A stretch of 64,000 nt of DNA, from NCBI GenBank assembly GCA_964036665.1, contig OZ038531.1, positions 15,624,168-15,688,167 of the forward strand, written 5' to 3'. This document shows, one piece after another, positions 23,052 to 34,410 of this stretch (position 1 is the stretch's first letter; each line of letters begins with the position of its first letter). Origin of the DNA: Gordius sp. MW1. Lineage: Eukaryota > Nematomorpha > Gordioida > Gordea > Gordiidae. The notes beneath the pieces are model-generated. The model was not told where the DNA came from and ran no database searches. It worked only from the letters and a program-made list of their open reading frames with translations. Both the position numbers and the translations under genes were made by a program.

Positions 23052-23543
23052 CATAGACTAATAAAACTATAGACTGCCGAACAGCTGATAATTTTACAGC
23101 AAATATAGCCACCGCCATATTGTGGAAAATTTTAACCAAACAATAGAATTCAACAAAATTTATTGTTCTAATCTACTTTTTTTTTTTGATTTATAAATTA
23201 AGTTATTAGTCTTATTTATTTTTTCAATATTTTATTGTGGAGAAGTATAAATATACCTGTTGTTGAATTTTTCCTACAATATGGCAGCTATTTTGGTGTC
23301 TGAATGATTTTAATAGTAAACATCAGCTGTTCGGCAGTCTATAGTTTTATTAGGTGCCCTATCAACTCGCCGAAAACAATCTCGCCGAAAAATAATGTCC
23401 CCCAGCTAAAAAAAGGTCCCCAAACTTATTAACCCTAACCCATCAATTAATCACAAATTTGGGGACATTTTTTAGCTGGGGGACATTATTTTCGGCGAGA
23501 TTGTTTTCGGCGAGTTGACGGGCCACCGTTTTATTAGTCTATG
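23052..23543. mobile_element. hAT-type MITE, terminus CATAGACTAATAAAAC
   Basis: The terminal inverted repeat begins CATAGACTAATAAAAC and runs on through TATAGACTGCCGAACAGCTG on both sides. An 8-bp duplication flanks it (CAATCAGT at 23,044-23,051, CAATCAAT at 23,544-23,551; one mismatch), as expected for the hAT superfamily. Its right terminus has been split by the Mutator-type MITE at 23,354-23,527. A relative with the same first bases lies at 61,241-61,521. Confidence 0.75.
23354..23527. mobile_element. Mutator-type palindromic MITE with 10-bp duplication
   Basis: 174 bp, almost wholly two long inverted arms (AACTCGCCGAAAACAATC, AATAATGTCCCCCAGC and complements), starting GTGCCC and ending GGGCCACC. 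It is bounded by the 10-bp direct repeat GTTTTATTAG (23,344-23,353 and 23,528-23,537). The repeat length points to the Mutator superfamily. Confidence 0.8.
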
Positions 23544-23704
23544 CAATCAATAATCCCCTTGTGCTTTTGCAATAAATAGTCGGCAACAATCCTTTTCTCA
23601 GCTGATGGAAAAGTAATTATTTAAACATATTTTTAATTCCTTTATAATAAAGTGAACAGTTCTCAATATCGCCGAAACAAAAATATCACATTATTTTTCC
23701 AATA

Positions 23705-24265
23705 GTGGGTAGCATAGTTTTGATTAAAGCTTTTATATTTCCTTTCGTCACCCCTGCCTTGCGTCGCATTTGTATACCATACGTTCCAGCAACTAAAACT
23801 CAAATAGTCAACGTTAGGAAATTTTTAAACCTCTGCCATGGACCACTCTTAGATCTAGGAAGTGGTGATGGCCGCATAATATTTGAAGCAACAAAAGCAG
23901 GAATAAACAGTGCACATGGTGTAGAGATTAACATTTGGTTGGTTTTGTATTCTAGAATAAAGGCTAAAGTATTACAAAGAGTTGAACCAAACAAATTTGA
24001 TGTCAAGTTTTATCACAAAAGCATGTGGGATTTTTCATTGCATAACTATAAAACACTTGTTGTTTTTGGTGTCAAAGAAATGACAAATGCATTGCAATTA
24101 AAAATTTCAGAAGAATTTTCAGGGGATCATATAATTGCATGTAGAGTTCCTTTGTTAGAACCACTTAATATTAAATTGAAAAATAAATTTCGTTTAGCTA
24201 ATAAATTGGATGAAGGTGTAAATTCTGTTTATCTGTACGAAAAAATTTCTTATAAAGATTTATAA
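23705..24265 (+). CDS. ATPSCKMT: ATP synthase c-subunit lysine methyltransferase-like (FAM173), main exon
   Basis: The 186-codon frame matches the FAM173/ATPSCKMT family, mitochondrial seven-beta-strand methyltransferases that trimethylate a lysine of the ATP synthase c-ring. Visible: a hydrophobic N-terminal segment (residues 3-15) leading into 'PFVTPALRRICIPYVPATKTQI', the family signature; the SAM-binding motif 'LLDLGSGDGRIIFEA' (about residues 49-63); 'HGVEINIWLVLYSR'; 'KSMWDFSLHNY'; and 'VVFGVKEM', which replaces the family's VIFGVPQM. The frame has no ATG at its head. It opens directly behind the acceptor-like TTTTTCCAATAG, so a short 5' exon lies upstream, perhaps beyond the MITEs at 23.05-23.54 kb; I could not place it. 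The stop TAA is followed by AATAAA near 24,280. It is otherwise intact. Confidence 0.8.
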   Translation: MGSIVLIKAFIFPFVTPALRRICIPYVPATKTQIVNVRKFLNLCHGPLLDLGSGDGRIIFEATKAGINSAHGVEINIWLVLYSRIKAKVLQRVEPNKFDVKFYHKSMWDFSLHNYKTLVVFGVKEMTNALQLKISEEFSGDHIIACRVPLLEPLNIKLKNKFRLANKLDEGVNSVYLYEKISYKDL

Positions 24266-24289
24266 TATAGTATTTTGACCAAATAAAGA

Positions 24290-25878
24290 ATGCTTAATCA
24301 AATTGTTCACCCCTACCTTATTTGTATTAAGATAAAAATATAAAAAATCAAATCTTAACAATTTATTCTTTGCCAGTAGTGGTTATGACTTTGGATAATG
24401 TTGGATTAGGTAGCCAATTCATCAACCAGTATCCTGTTCATACCACAATGACTCACAACCCCAAAAATTTTGTAGCTTAAGCAGAAGTTTACTATGAAGA
24501 TTGATATTGAAATCTTAGTCTAATAAATGCCAGCATAATAGCTTAATGAAGAGTACAATAACTTATTATTATTATATCTCCAAATATATTTATAAACGAT
24601 TCCCTTTATTCAAACTCCAATACAAATCAAATTCCAATTGCGTTGTTCATACAAAAATAGTATATCGTTTGTAGGGAAATTAATTAATGATTATATTCGA
24701 TGATATTAACTCCTTTGTCTCTGATACCAATCTCTTCCTTTCTATGTCTTGCGCCCGTTGTTATTATCCCTTGAGTCTTTTACGTTACTGCGCCAGTTGT
24801 TATATTTCCTTTGCTCCCCGCTTACTATCGTCTAGCATCTGGTAATTACCCCCATGCCTCTGATTGCTAGTCTTCAACGACTCTTTCCCCAAACTCATAT
24901 ATATGACATATATGACAATTATCTCTTACTTTTGTTCCAATAATCAAATAGTCTTTCTTTAAAAATATATGTATACTTATAAATTAACCTCAATCTTCTT
25001 AGTAATAGATTCTGGTTTCTAATATGATTTATAGTAAACTGCCATGATTGTTTTAAAATAATATTTCATCCTGGAATCAAAAGATGCATGCTTCATAGAT
25101 TCTGTCAACCTCATATTTATAGACATCTTTGTGGACTATATGGGCTTACACAGGATCTCTTTTTTTTTGGGGGGGGGGGGGGGGGGGGGGGGAAAGGGTT
25201 AAATTATATTTTTTTATTTCCTATATGACTAGAGCAATTCAAGGGATCCTGTGTCAAGCCTCACAAAATAAAATAATTAGGCTTGGGTCAGGCCTGATAA
25301 GGCACCCAACCTAAGGCCCAAATTAAAACAGGAAATAAACCAAACTTCATATAAATTATATATATTTGCGCTTTCTACACAATATGTCTTTTGAACTTTG
25401 TTGATAATTGCAAATTTTATTAATTGCTATGTTTTAGTTTATAGATCTATAGTAACTTTGAAAGTATAATAAGTAAAAAATTTAAATTATCATTACATTA
25501 AAATTTTACATGCTGAAAATTTTTAGCAAGACAAAATTTTATTTCAAACTCCTAGTTTTACACTTCAAATAATATCAATCAAATCATTTTCATTATATTG
25601 TAAAATTATTTATATAATTTGATTAAAGGTTTTTAAAAAAAATGGCTTGGACCAAAAATTAAAGAGGATTTCAGACATGGGTCAGCCAAATTAAAATATA
25701 GGTTGGGCCAGATTTGATTTGAAGAAAATCCATTTTGCAGGGCTTATGTGATGAAATTGTTTTTACAACATCAAAATTTAAGTTTTCTTTTTTCCAATAT
25801 TATTTATTTACCATGTATCTTTATAAATTTGCAATTTGATAAAAAAAAACAAACGCATAATATGTTAAATATACTATA
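24290..25878. other. Intergenic stretch, no gene seen
   Basis: No supported gene. At 25,145-25,260 a short palindromic repeat is likely (ACACAGGATC ... GATCCTGTGT) around a run of 24 G at 25,169-25,192. The rest is unremarkable AT-rich DNA. Confidence 0.5.
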
Positions 25879-26318
25879 CTAGCTGACCAGGCAAACGTTG
25901 TTTTGCTAAAAATACAATTTTCTTTAATATAATAAAATTCGAGAAAACTTTAGCCTTGTTTGTATGACGTCATTATTGGATATGATGCTATAAATGAAAC
26001 TGGCCGGGAATGTCCGATATTTTTAAAACTAAAAGGAATTTTAGGGTTCTGAAAAAGCTATTTTACCTCTGGCCGCCCTGGGCATCTATAGCTAAATTTT
26101 CGCGCGAATCGGGCCGGTAGTTTCAGAGTTTAGCCCTTTTTTAAAACGAAATGTCCCATATTTTTAAAACTAAAAGGAATTTTAGGATTCTGAAAAAGCT
26201 ATTTTACCCCTGGCCGCCCTGGGCATCTACGGCTAAATTTTCGCACGATTCGGGCAGGTAGTTTCAGAATTTAGCCCTTACATACATACACATATACACT
26301 TTACTTTATATATATAGA
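25879..26318 (-). mobile_element. Non-autonomous Helitron
   Basis: Read on the minus strand it starts TCTATATATATAAAG and ends with the hairpin GCAAA-ACAACG-TTTGC and then CTAG, inserted between A and T without duplication. These are the Helitron end rules. Inside are two tandem units of about 130 bp containing GAATCGGGCCGGTAG and GGCCGCCCTGGGCATC. The same units recur at 39.4 kb and 56.95-57.95 kb. There is no coding capacity. Confidence 0.8.
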
Positions 26319-27600
26319 TTACGTAAATTGTAAAATTTAAATACAAAATTAATGAAATTATAATAAACCTGTAAGAAATCACATATATTCTTTAAATAAT
26401 TGATTATATAGCCATCTAGAAATATTTTTGGTGAAATGTATTTTTTCAAATTCTTGACCATCTCTTAGCCGACCCCAAACTTTTGACGATTGTAATCTGT
26501 GAATGGGTTATAAAGGAGGGCACATTGCAAAATTGGTGATTTCATATGGGGTCAAAATAGGTTTTTATGGTTTTTCACTAATTTGACCACAAAAAATAAA
26601 CTTCTGATGTTTTTTAAGATAAATCTTTAAAAGTATTCGTTACGAGGGACAAAATCTATTAAATTTGATGTTTTTTGTTAAATTATTTCGGTAGAGAATT
26701 TTTAGGGAAAAAAAGCACCATTACTTTCAAAAATATGACAAAAATAGTAAAATCTATAAAACGCTTCCGAGTGTTTATGGCCCTTTAGACGTCCATAACC
26801 TAGAAAGTATTGCTAAAAATGGCTAAAATTTGAAAATTTACTTTTAAAAACGAGGCCTGCACCCTCACCTAAAATTATCCAAATCTGAAATGGTCAGTCG
26901 AAAATCGTCTTTATATTTGACGATTCGGCATGGAATAGCCCAACTTTGAAATAACTATAACGAATCGCACTTTAATTTGTGGATTAAATTGTAACCGTTA
27001 TTTTTCTTAATCTCGCGTCTTGTATCAATGAAACCCGTATGGGATAGATTGGTGAAAAAAATTTAAAGGTTTCAGGCCAGGTTCGGGATGAAAATTTTAA
27101 ATTGCCTTTTAGTTAGGGTTAAAAAAAATTTCTTTACAGGTCGTACTTGCATATATTAAATTATTTGATTCGCAAAAGGCATCTTTATTAAAAATTATAT
27201 GGCCTATTTGGTAAAGAAAATGTTAACAATTTTGTGGGTAAAAAACATTTGTATACGTTTAATAATAATAACTATTATGAGTCAAGATTTACATTTTATG
27301 GCTAAATAGATGGGTTTAAAAACCTCAAATTGAAATTTTCCCTACATTTGTCATACATATATTAAGTTTTAAAAATAAAATCATAAATATCATGCAAATG
27401 TATTTTTTTAGTATAATCAAATATTTTAAGGGATAATGGGGCAAATAGGAAAATAATTTAAAACAAATCAATCGGATAATAGGCAAAGTAAGATCATTAA
27501 ATTAATACTTAAACACCACGACCACATACACAATTGAATAATAAATTTGAATAATCTGCATATGACTTTTTACACTATAATATCAAATATAAATATTACA
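26319..27600. other. Intergenic stretch, no gene seen
   Basis: 1.3 kb of AT-rich sequence between the Helitron and the 3' end of mRpL47. No frame, RNA gene or repeat ends that I can support. Confidence 0.5.
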
Positions 27601-27611
27601 AAATTTTAAAT

Positions 27612-28619
27612 TTAGTCTTGACTTAACGCCAACATTTGTTTTTTTTCCTTAGCTCTTTTAACAAGTTTTCTGTATCGTAAAGTTCGATGTTTTTCCCTTA
27701 ATTGTTGCCAAAATGGAAGAATTTCTTCATTTGCTACCATATATTCTTTATAGCCTTTAGCTTTTTCTTCTTCATTAAGTTCATAAGGAATGGGCCACTC
27801 ATTTGATTCTCGGTAAACTTTAACCCCTAATGGGTGCCACATTACTTTTCCTTCCCTTTCTCCTGTAACACCTTTTTCTAGAAGATTAACTGCCTTATTC
27901 CTTTCCTTGACCACACTTTCTAAGTTTGCCATACTCTCCTCAACCTTAGATTACAATCACATAATATTTAATTAAGTATATTTTTAAACAAAGCAACAAA
28001 AATGTCACTTATATTTACAAAATGATGACTTTGGGCAATATAATATGTAATTCAAAGTATCAAAATCACAGTGAGCTATATTAATAAATAAGGGAGTTTT
28101 CAAAAGTACAACTTATTAACATAAATCTTACTTTGTCAATTCTTTCGGGACTTGGAAATAACTCAGCAATTCTTTTATATTCAGTTTCCATTGTTAATAA
28201 CATGTTTTTTTCTTTATATAAAACAAACCTATATGCAAAATATCAGCATAATTATATGAATTCAAATTAATTTCTTAGTTACCAAAGTTTATGCAAGTCT
28301 TGATTGCTTTTAATTCTCAATTCTTCTACCGTCCAAGCCCTCCCTAAATGATGTTAACTATAAAATAAGTCAGCAGCAATATTTAAAAAATATTAAAATT
28401 GTATGCATTTATGATATATAAATAATTATTTAGTGATGGATATTAAGATTGAACCATGCTTTATATCAGTTTTGTTCCAATTATCGGGAACATCAAAAAA
28501 CTCATCAAGACCATGATGGAAGGGTGATTTTGAAAATTTTCGTGCATGAAGACGGATCCTATAAATATTTATATAAAAATTAAACAAATAATCTACCCAT
28601 AGTAAAAGTTTTTCAGCAT
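27612..28619 (-). CDS. mRpL47: Mitochondrial ribosomal protein L47 (uL29m), 5 exons
   Basis: Large-subunit mitoribosome protein uL29m, near the exit tunnel. Minus-strand exons in gene order: 28,597-28,619; 28,455-28,558; 28,283-28,343; 28,132-28,228; 27,612-27,944; all phases agree and give 205 residues. Family landmarks: '[15 protein letters not shown]', '[21 protein letters not shown]', '[16 protein letters not shown]', '[13 protein letters not shown]' and, towards the end, '[20 protein letters not shown]'. The first exon (MLKNFYY) plus '[15 protein letters not shown]' gives a basic, amphipathic presequence suited to mitochondrial import. Introns are very short: the first is 38 nt (its donor GTAGAT is weak), and the donor of exon 2 (GTTCAA) is also weak. 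The 23-nt first exon is the least certain part. Upstream lies a LINE fragment, so the promoter must be compact. Confidence 0.9.
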
Positions 28620-28804
28620 AATTTTAAAAATCTAGTATTTTGAACATTTTGGTACATTACTATTCAATAACTCTCTTTTTTTAAAGCGATAGAAGTTTAT
28701 TTCCGAATTATGTATATTTTATGCTAAAGCATATTAAATTAATAATCTGGAATCGAGCCATGGATTGAGATTGTATTAGATTTTACAATTTTTATGGTGA
28801 TTTT

Positions 28805-30350
28805 CTGCTTGATGTAGAAAAATTATTTGGGATCGTGTGTGATGGAGGTTATGAATTTTGATGTTTGTTTAAGGAATTGACTGCCCTCGGGACCAAAATT
28901 ACCGAGGGTTGTGGCTACTATTGGTACAAAAATAACATTGCTGAGGTATTTGTATTTTTCCACTTTCTTTCTCTCATTAGAAGAGATGAGGTCGGGAGAG
29001 GCGTTAGATTTGGCAAATATATCCACTGCAGTGAAGTCCAAGCAGGCGTTTAGGCCACGAGCCCACGGGATGATTGTTACACCGTCGGGTCTTTTGCCGT
29101 CAGTAAAGCTTAGGCGAGTGGGTTCCATTGAATTGGGAAAGCCGGCTTTCTTCAACAATTGTCCAATTATTTTATTTATTGTGGCATAACGGGGATGCCG
29201 CCCCTTGCTGCATGGGCAGTGTAGAGGATGATGGCCGTTTGCTAGAACGGGTTGGCGGCAGAGGTCGCAGTTGAATGGGGACACAATGTCGCAGCCTAGG
29301 CGTAGGCCCGCAGCTATTCGAAGTTCCTCGCCCGACAAGTGTAACCCTAGGTTTTGGCTTTGGTAGGGCCTCGAGCCATTCATAACCCCCGGAGGATGCC
29401 CAATTGAAGTGGAGATTTCCCAAAGATAGGTTGTTCGAAGAGAGGTAAGCTACGGAACGTTCTATCAGTGGTAAATCCCATTCCTTTTGGGTGATTCTAG
29501 TTGGATGAGTTGAGGAATCTAGCTTGAGGTCTTTCCAGGCCTGACGGGCGCTGTCAAGGTGCGGGTCTTGGGTGTGAGTAATTTGTTTGATTAACACATC
29601 CGTTGATAAACGGGATGAGATGAACCCTGCTAGTAAAAGTAAATTGGGGGGGGGTTGGATGCCTATACCACCACTCTTAAGGGGAATGGTGGCTTGGAGC
29701 CATTGGGGGCTAAATTTAAGGTTTAGGCACCTTTCGATTAACAATTGGATTTTTTTCCATTGCGTGGAGTAGGTTAACGCTTAGGAAGACGGGCGAAGCG
29801 CGTAAAGCATAGTTAATTTTGGGGATTAATATAAAGTTTTTTAGGAGAAAAAAAGCATGGTGGGAGTAAGACGCTCCAGGGTGTGGGTTATGGAGTCAAT
29901 AAAGTCGGAGAAGTTCTCTAAGAATGTTTCGGTTGTTTTGACCCCTCCAATGGTGGCGCCTAAGTAATGAAAGTCACTGGAAATGGTAGGGAGAGTTTGT
30001 CGATTGTGAAATCCTTGGTGAAGATCTCACATTTCGCTGTGTGAGCGATATTGTGTCTGTGTAGCAATTGATAATCTCTGAGATTTTCCGGACTGTTTCG
30101 GCTGGGCCGACGAGGAAACCGTCATCAAGGTACCATAGATTACATTAGAAGGTGATTGTTTGGATAACCATACAGAAGAGGGCCGGGCCCAAGGGATCTC
30201 CTTGTTGGATTTCTTGGGATGATTTGATAATTTGGTCGCCAAAGAGTAGATACGTGTAATTTTTAATAAATTAAACTGGAATTTAGTAAGTAAATCTTTT
30301 TTTAACACCCTCAAAATATCCCGATAATCTATCCTTGAAAAAGATAAATC
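28805..30350 (-). pseudogene. LINE fragment: reverse transcriptase and REL endonuclease
   Basis: Minus-strand remains of a non-LTR retrotransposon. From 5' to 3': reverse-transcriptase motifs 'QQGDPLGPALF' (about 30,210) and the catalytic 'WYLDDGFLVG' (about 30,120); thumb and linker region with 'PLKSGGIGIQPPPNL' (about 29,690); 'GYEWLEALPKPKPR'; then a CCHC cluster ('CDLCRQPVLANGHHPLHC', about 29,270), the R-P-D nuclease motif ('KRPDGVTIIPW', followed by D after 14 residues) and the C-terminus near 28,823. A restriction-enzyme-like nuclease downstream of the reverse transcriptase places it in the R2/NeSL/CRE-type assemblage; I cannot name the clade. Stops and frame changes show that it is dead, and the N-terminal half is missing. 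Confidence 0.85.
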
Positions 30351-30839
30351 TTTAATGTTGATTTGTTATTCAACAGATTAAAGTTAACAAATGGTAGAGT
30401 CTTTGTAGTGAACTTGAATGTGTTTTTTTATTCGTTTCCCAATATTAAAATATATTACCGTTCTTGTCTTTTTTTAAAAGTATATTGCGAATAATACAAG
30501 ATAAAGCATCTAAGCTGTAAAGAACGGTGATAGAAAAGTTTTATCTACCTTTATAATTATTAGATTCTTATTATATTTTACATTGCAAAATCGTGCTAGA
30601 CAATTAGTCTCCCTCTCTTCCCTAATCCCTTAACTAATAAGCCTATAAAAATTGTTAATAAAGGCATTTTAATAAGAGGCAAATTTATTTAATTCCGTTA
30701 TTTCCTGCCATATTAGTCTCTACACTCTTAGATTTAGGAGTTTGGAACGGAATGCAGACGACAATTGGGGACGCTAACTGTTAACATAAAGGATAGGTGA
30801 TTTAAGTTATACTAGTACATACCAAAGGTGGCAAAGCTT

Positions 30840-31200
30840 TGATTAGGGAACTATGACGATGGAATCAATTGAGAGATTTTGTCGAATGAAAGAAAGCTCT
30901 ATATAGACAGTTGCATAAATAAAAAAAGTGAGAGGAGTATCAAGAATATGGGAAGCTAAGAGAGCTGTGAAGAAGACCGTTGCAATAGCGAGAAATGCTG
31001 AGTACACGTAGATGGCAAACAAACTGGGATTATAAAGGGGGTGATAGGTAATGTACAAATAGGCCAAGAAAAGGGAGAAGAAAGGTCACGATGTCGAAAT
31101 CCTTAAAATTCCAAATCGAGAAGGGTCAAACCTTATTCGAACCAAAGGAAGTGATGGAAAGATGGAAAAAATATTTTAAGGTGCTTTTGTTCTTTTCTAT
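30840..31200 (+). pseudogene. RTE-like LINE fragment (linker before RT)
   Basis: The plus strand gives pieces resembling the region between endonuclease and reverse transcriptase of RTE-like LINEs, ending in 'VMERWKKYF' (about 31,154-31,180), equivalent to 'IIDRWKKYYKELL' in the copy at 60.0 kb. Several frame changes; too short for more. A hydrophobic open frame on the opposite strand is its shadow. Confidence 0.5.
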
Positions 31201-31322
31201 GACTGTTTATCATCTAGGCTGGTGGTCAATTTTTCAACGTACTTTCCATTTGTCTCTATGTTTACCTCTTACATATATCCTATGATTCCGAGCTATATGA
31301 TTGTTGGCTCTATAATATACCT

Positions 31323-32369
31323 CAGAGGTCAGATTTGTTTGGAATTTTTTGTCCGAACCCGGCCCGATTCAATTTTTTAACTTTATTGCCCGCCCGGCCC
31401 CCCCCTCCGAACCCATCTAAGTGTCCGCCCGGGCCCGCCCGAATCGTTAAAGCTGCCCGAATTGCCCGGCCCAAAATATTAAATTTGCCCGTTATTCCCG
31501 AATTTATGAGATCCGAAACAGAGGTCAGATTTGTTTAAATTTTTCTGCCCGAACCCGGTCCAAATTTTTAACTAAATTGTCCGCCTGAACCCTTCTAAGT
31601 GTCTGCTCGGCCATGCCCGAACCATTAAAGCTGTCCGGCTGATTAATAAAATTTTAAATCCAATTAAGAGTTAAGCTCAAGCACGATATTTTATGTAATA
31701 AAAAGATTTAAAAATATAAAGCTTAAAAACCAATGGAGAGGTACAGCATTTGCATAAACTTGGAACGGACAAATCAAATCTCCTAAATTAATGCAGAAAA
31801 ATTTGCTTAGAGTTTTTTTTAATATTTGTCATGGTTGGCGAAACCAATCATAGGTCACACAATTTTAATTGATAAATAAAAAATTATTTTAATTAGTATT
31901 ACTTACTTTTAGAATAAAAATTTTTATTTGAAGCAAAAAAAGAATGGTTGTGAATTAATTATGTATTATAAAAATAAGTAGGAATCAAAAAGGCTGAACG
32001 AAATTTTTGTTAAAAAAATTAATGAATTAGAATTAAACACTTATGCGCATACATTGTGTGAAAATGGCATGACGCCTCTGTAAGCCTAGACTGCACACAT
32101 GTGTATTGCGAAAAATGAAATGGCTACATAAATATAAATAATTCAATCCTCCATAACGTAGCTAGGGATCTGAAAGTAATGGAGTGGGGCAAAGATTTAA
32201 CATGGGGGGTGGCAGCATTCGCGAACGCGATTTACAATCTAAAAAAAAGTAACAAGATAATTTACTAGGGTTGATGCCCGAATTGCCCGAATCTTATCAG
32301 CGTGCCCGCCCGAGCCCGCCCGAAAATTAAAATTTAAGACAGTTGCCCGGCGGGCATTTCTGGTCTCTG
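31323..32369. mobile_element. hAT-type non-autonomous element, GCCCG-rich ends
   Basis: It starts CAGAGGTCAGA and ends TCTGGTCTCTG, flanked by ATATACCT (31,315-31,322) and ATAGACCT (32,370-32,377), an 8-bp duplication with one mismatch. Termini are full of GCCCG/CGGGC stretches. The first ~190 bp is present twice in tandem (again from about 31,519). The core is AT-rich and non-coding. Confidence 0.7.
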
Positions 32370-32616
32370 ATAGACCTATACAATGAACCTATAAGTCTTT
32401 TTGGGATCTTTTTGTAACACAAAACGTTTGTAAGCAATCCGGCCTTTATCCTTGCTTGTATTTTTATCCATTTCACCATCAGTGTTGTTTTTATATATTT
32501 GAAGGACTTCAAGGTTTTAAGTTCGCATCCGCCTACTATAAGGGATGCACATTGCAGATTTTAATCTGATTTATACATTTTTTTTGTGTATTCTATTTTT
32601 TACAATTTACTCTACC

Positions 32617-33055
32617 AGGCGCGTAGCCAGGATTTTCTCCCGAGGGGGGGGACTTTTTAAAAGTTCTCCTATAACATTTTTATTTCAACATCAAAATTAT
32701 AAAATCTGGTATAAAATATAAAGTCATTCATAGCAATTAATAAGTGTCTTACTTGGTCAGTTACGTTGCACAACTATAAAATATAAACTTTAGATCTAAA
32801 ATAATTTTTTTTTTCCGAGGGGGAGGGGAACCCTTTATCTACGAATTAAATCTATTAAATAAAATTTTTACCCATTCATTTGCAAGTTATTGACGCTTGA
32901 AAATCGCTAAAATCGCGTTCCTGGCAACTTTGACAGCGAATATTTAAAAAACTTGACATATAGCGAAAAAACTAAAAACATATTCGTGTTCACCGAAACT
33001 ACCAGGATCTGCAAACAGTTTGCCGGTTGAATTTTCTTGTTGAACCGTGTTATTA
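32617..33055. repeat. MITE end and dispersed repeat
   Basis: 32,617 begins with CAGGCGCGTAGCCAGG, one terminus of the hAT-type MITE family seen whole at 46,650 and 60,560; the other terminus is not seen. 32,866-33,053 is a diverged copy of the sequence at 63,605-63,810 (shared TTCTTGTTGAACCGTGTTAT). Confidence 0.55.
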
Positions 33056-34410
33056 GCCAATTCTTGCTCACTTTTGGCACAGAGGATTATATTGTCCGCA
33101 AAGATGATTGCCTATTATGTTTCCTCGAAGTTTGAATAAGAAAGGGTTAAAAGCGGAACTTTTGGAATCCAATGTTAATGGCAAACTTTTAGGTTCCCAC
33201 CTTAGCTCTATCGAACGTTCTATTTCCCTTGCATATCTTTTATGACTCTGCCGTATAGTTCTACTATGTTGTTTTAGGACATTTCCAAGCTAATGTCCTA
33301 GGTAAGAGACCTGCACGGCTCGTCCCGGCCCGCGGGCCGGGCTTGAACGGGCTTCTGCTTAATGATAAAAAAACGGGTCGGGCCTGAACGGGCCTTAAAA
33401 CTGAACAGGCTCGGGCCGGGCCTATATAAACTTAAGGCCCGTTAAAAGCCCATGACAAAAACAATTATATTAAGGATTAAAGGTGTTTTTCTAATGCTGG
33501 AATTTATAATTATTTTATGTATTTATAAACTAACAACGAAACTACATTTTATTCCATCTTATTTCATTAATTCATCAATATCTCAACCCGCATTGTAAAT
33601 GTTAAAGATCTTTATCCACAAGAATCCATGGGCGTAGCCAATTTAAATAAGAGGGGGCAGTGTAGGGAGGGCAAAAAATGATTTTTAGGTCAATAATTTT
33701 TAGGGTGTAGGGGGGGGGGCAGCTGCCCATCCTTGCCTCCCAATTTATACCCTCTAGCGATATTGAGCGAATTAATTTAATATTATGTAAGATTATTTAT
33801 ATATTATATATACTCAATAGCAAATTTAAAACAAATTTTAATTTCTTCAAGTTACTTTTGTAAAGTATCCCTGTTTTTTTATTTTTATCAATAACCTACA
33901 AATATGAAATGGTATTAAAAACATTATAACCTTAAATAAGGGTTTTATAAGTCTATTTTGGTTATATAATTTTATGTATCCCGAAGTGCCACTTGTACAA
34001 GAAATTTTTCCGTGTAGGTCGCCTCCTAAAAGATAGAGGATCTCGTTCAGGAATTATTAATTTAATATTTATAAAATATTTTTATTAATATTTTTAAAAC
34101 ATACATATTGAAACAAAAAAAAATAAAAATAAAAGTTTTTACGGGCCCGGGCCGGGCCGGGCTTTTAAATTTTTATTACGGGCGGGCCAACTGACCTAAA
34201 CAGGTCCGTTGCAGGTCTCTGCTAGGTACTTTATCAAACGTTTTTTCTAGATCGATGAAACACATGTGCAAATCCTCCTCCCTTTCTTTAAACCTTTTCA
34301 ACCATCTAAAACCTTTTACTATAGGCCTCTCCGCCATAAATCCGAATTGGCTGTCTCGAATTTTTACGAAACATCGAAGCCATTTTTCGATCACTTTTTC
34401 CCACACTTTA
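33056..34410 (-). pseudogene. RTE-like LINE reverse-transcriptase fragment, split
   Basis: Minus-strand reverse transcriptase of RTE type: 'WEKVIEKWLRCFVKIRDSQFGFM' and 'DLHMCFIDLEKTFDKVP' (34,400-34,230), then, on the far side of an inserted element at 33,305-34,220, the continuation of that domain and the catalytic region 'AIIFADNIILCAKSEQEL' (about 33,100; FADN where active enzymes have FADD). Frame changes and stops are present. Dead. Confidence 0.75.
33305..34220. mobile_element. hAT-type non-autonomous element inside RTE LINE
   Basis: Termini AGAGACCTGCACGG and GTTGCAGGTCTCT, with 8-bp flanks CCTAGGTA (33,297-33,304) and GCTAGGTA (34,221-34,228). GGGCCGGGCC-type ends, and an AT-rich core with a degenerate GGGCGTAGCC element near 33,630. 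It interrupts the LINE just after its FDKVP motif. Sister family of the element at 31,323. Confidence 0.7.

Noticed and set aside
30843-31067. Hydrophobic 74-codon frame on the minus strand as a small membrane protein
   Set aside because: It lies opposite RTE-like LINE coding sequence and has no splice or start context of its own.
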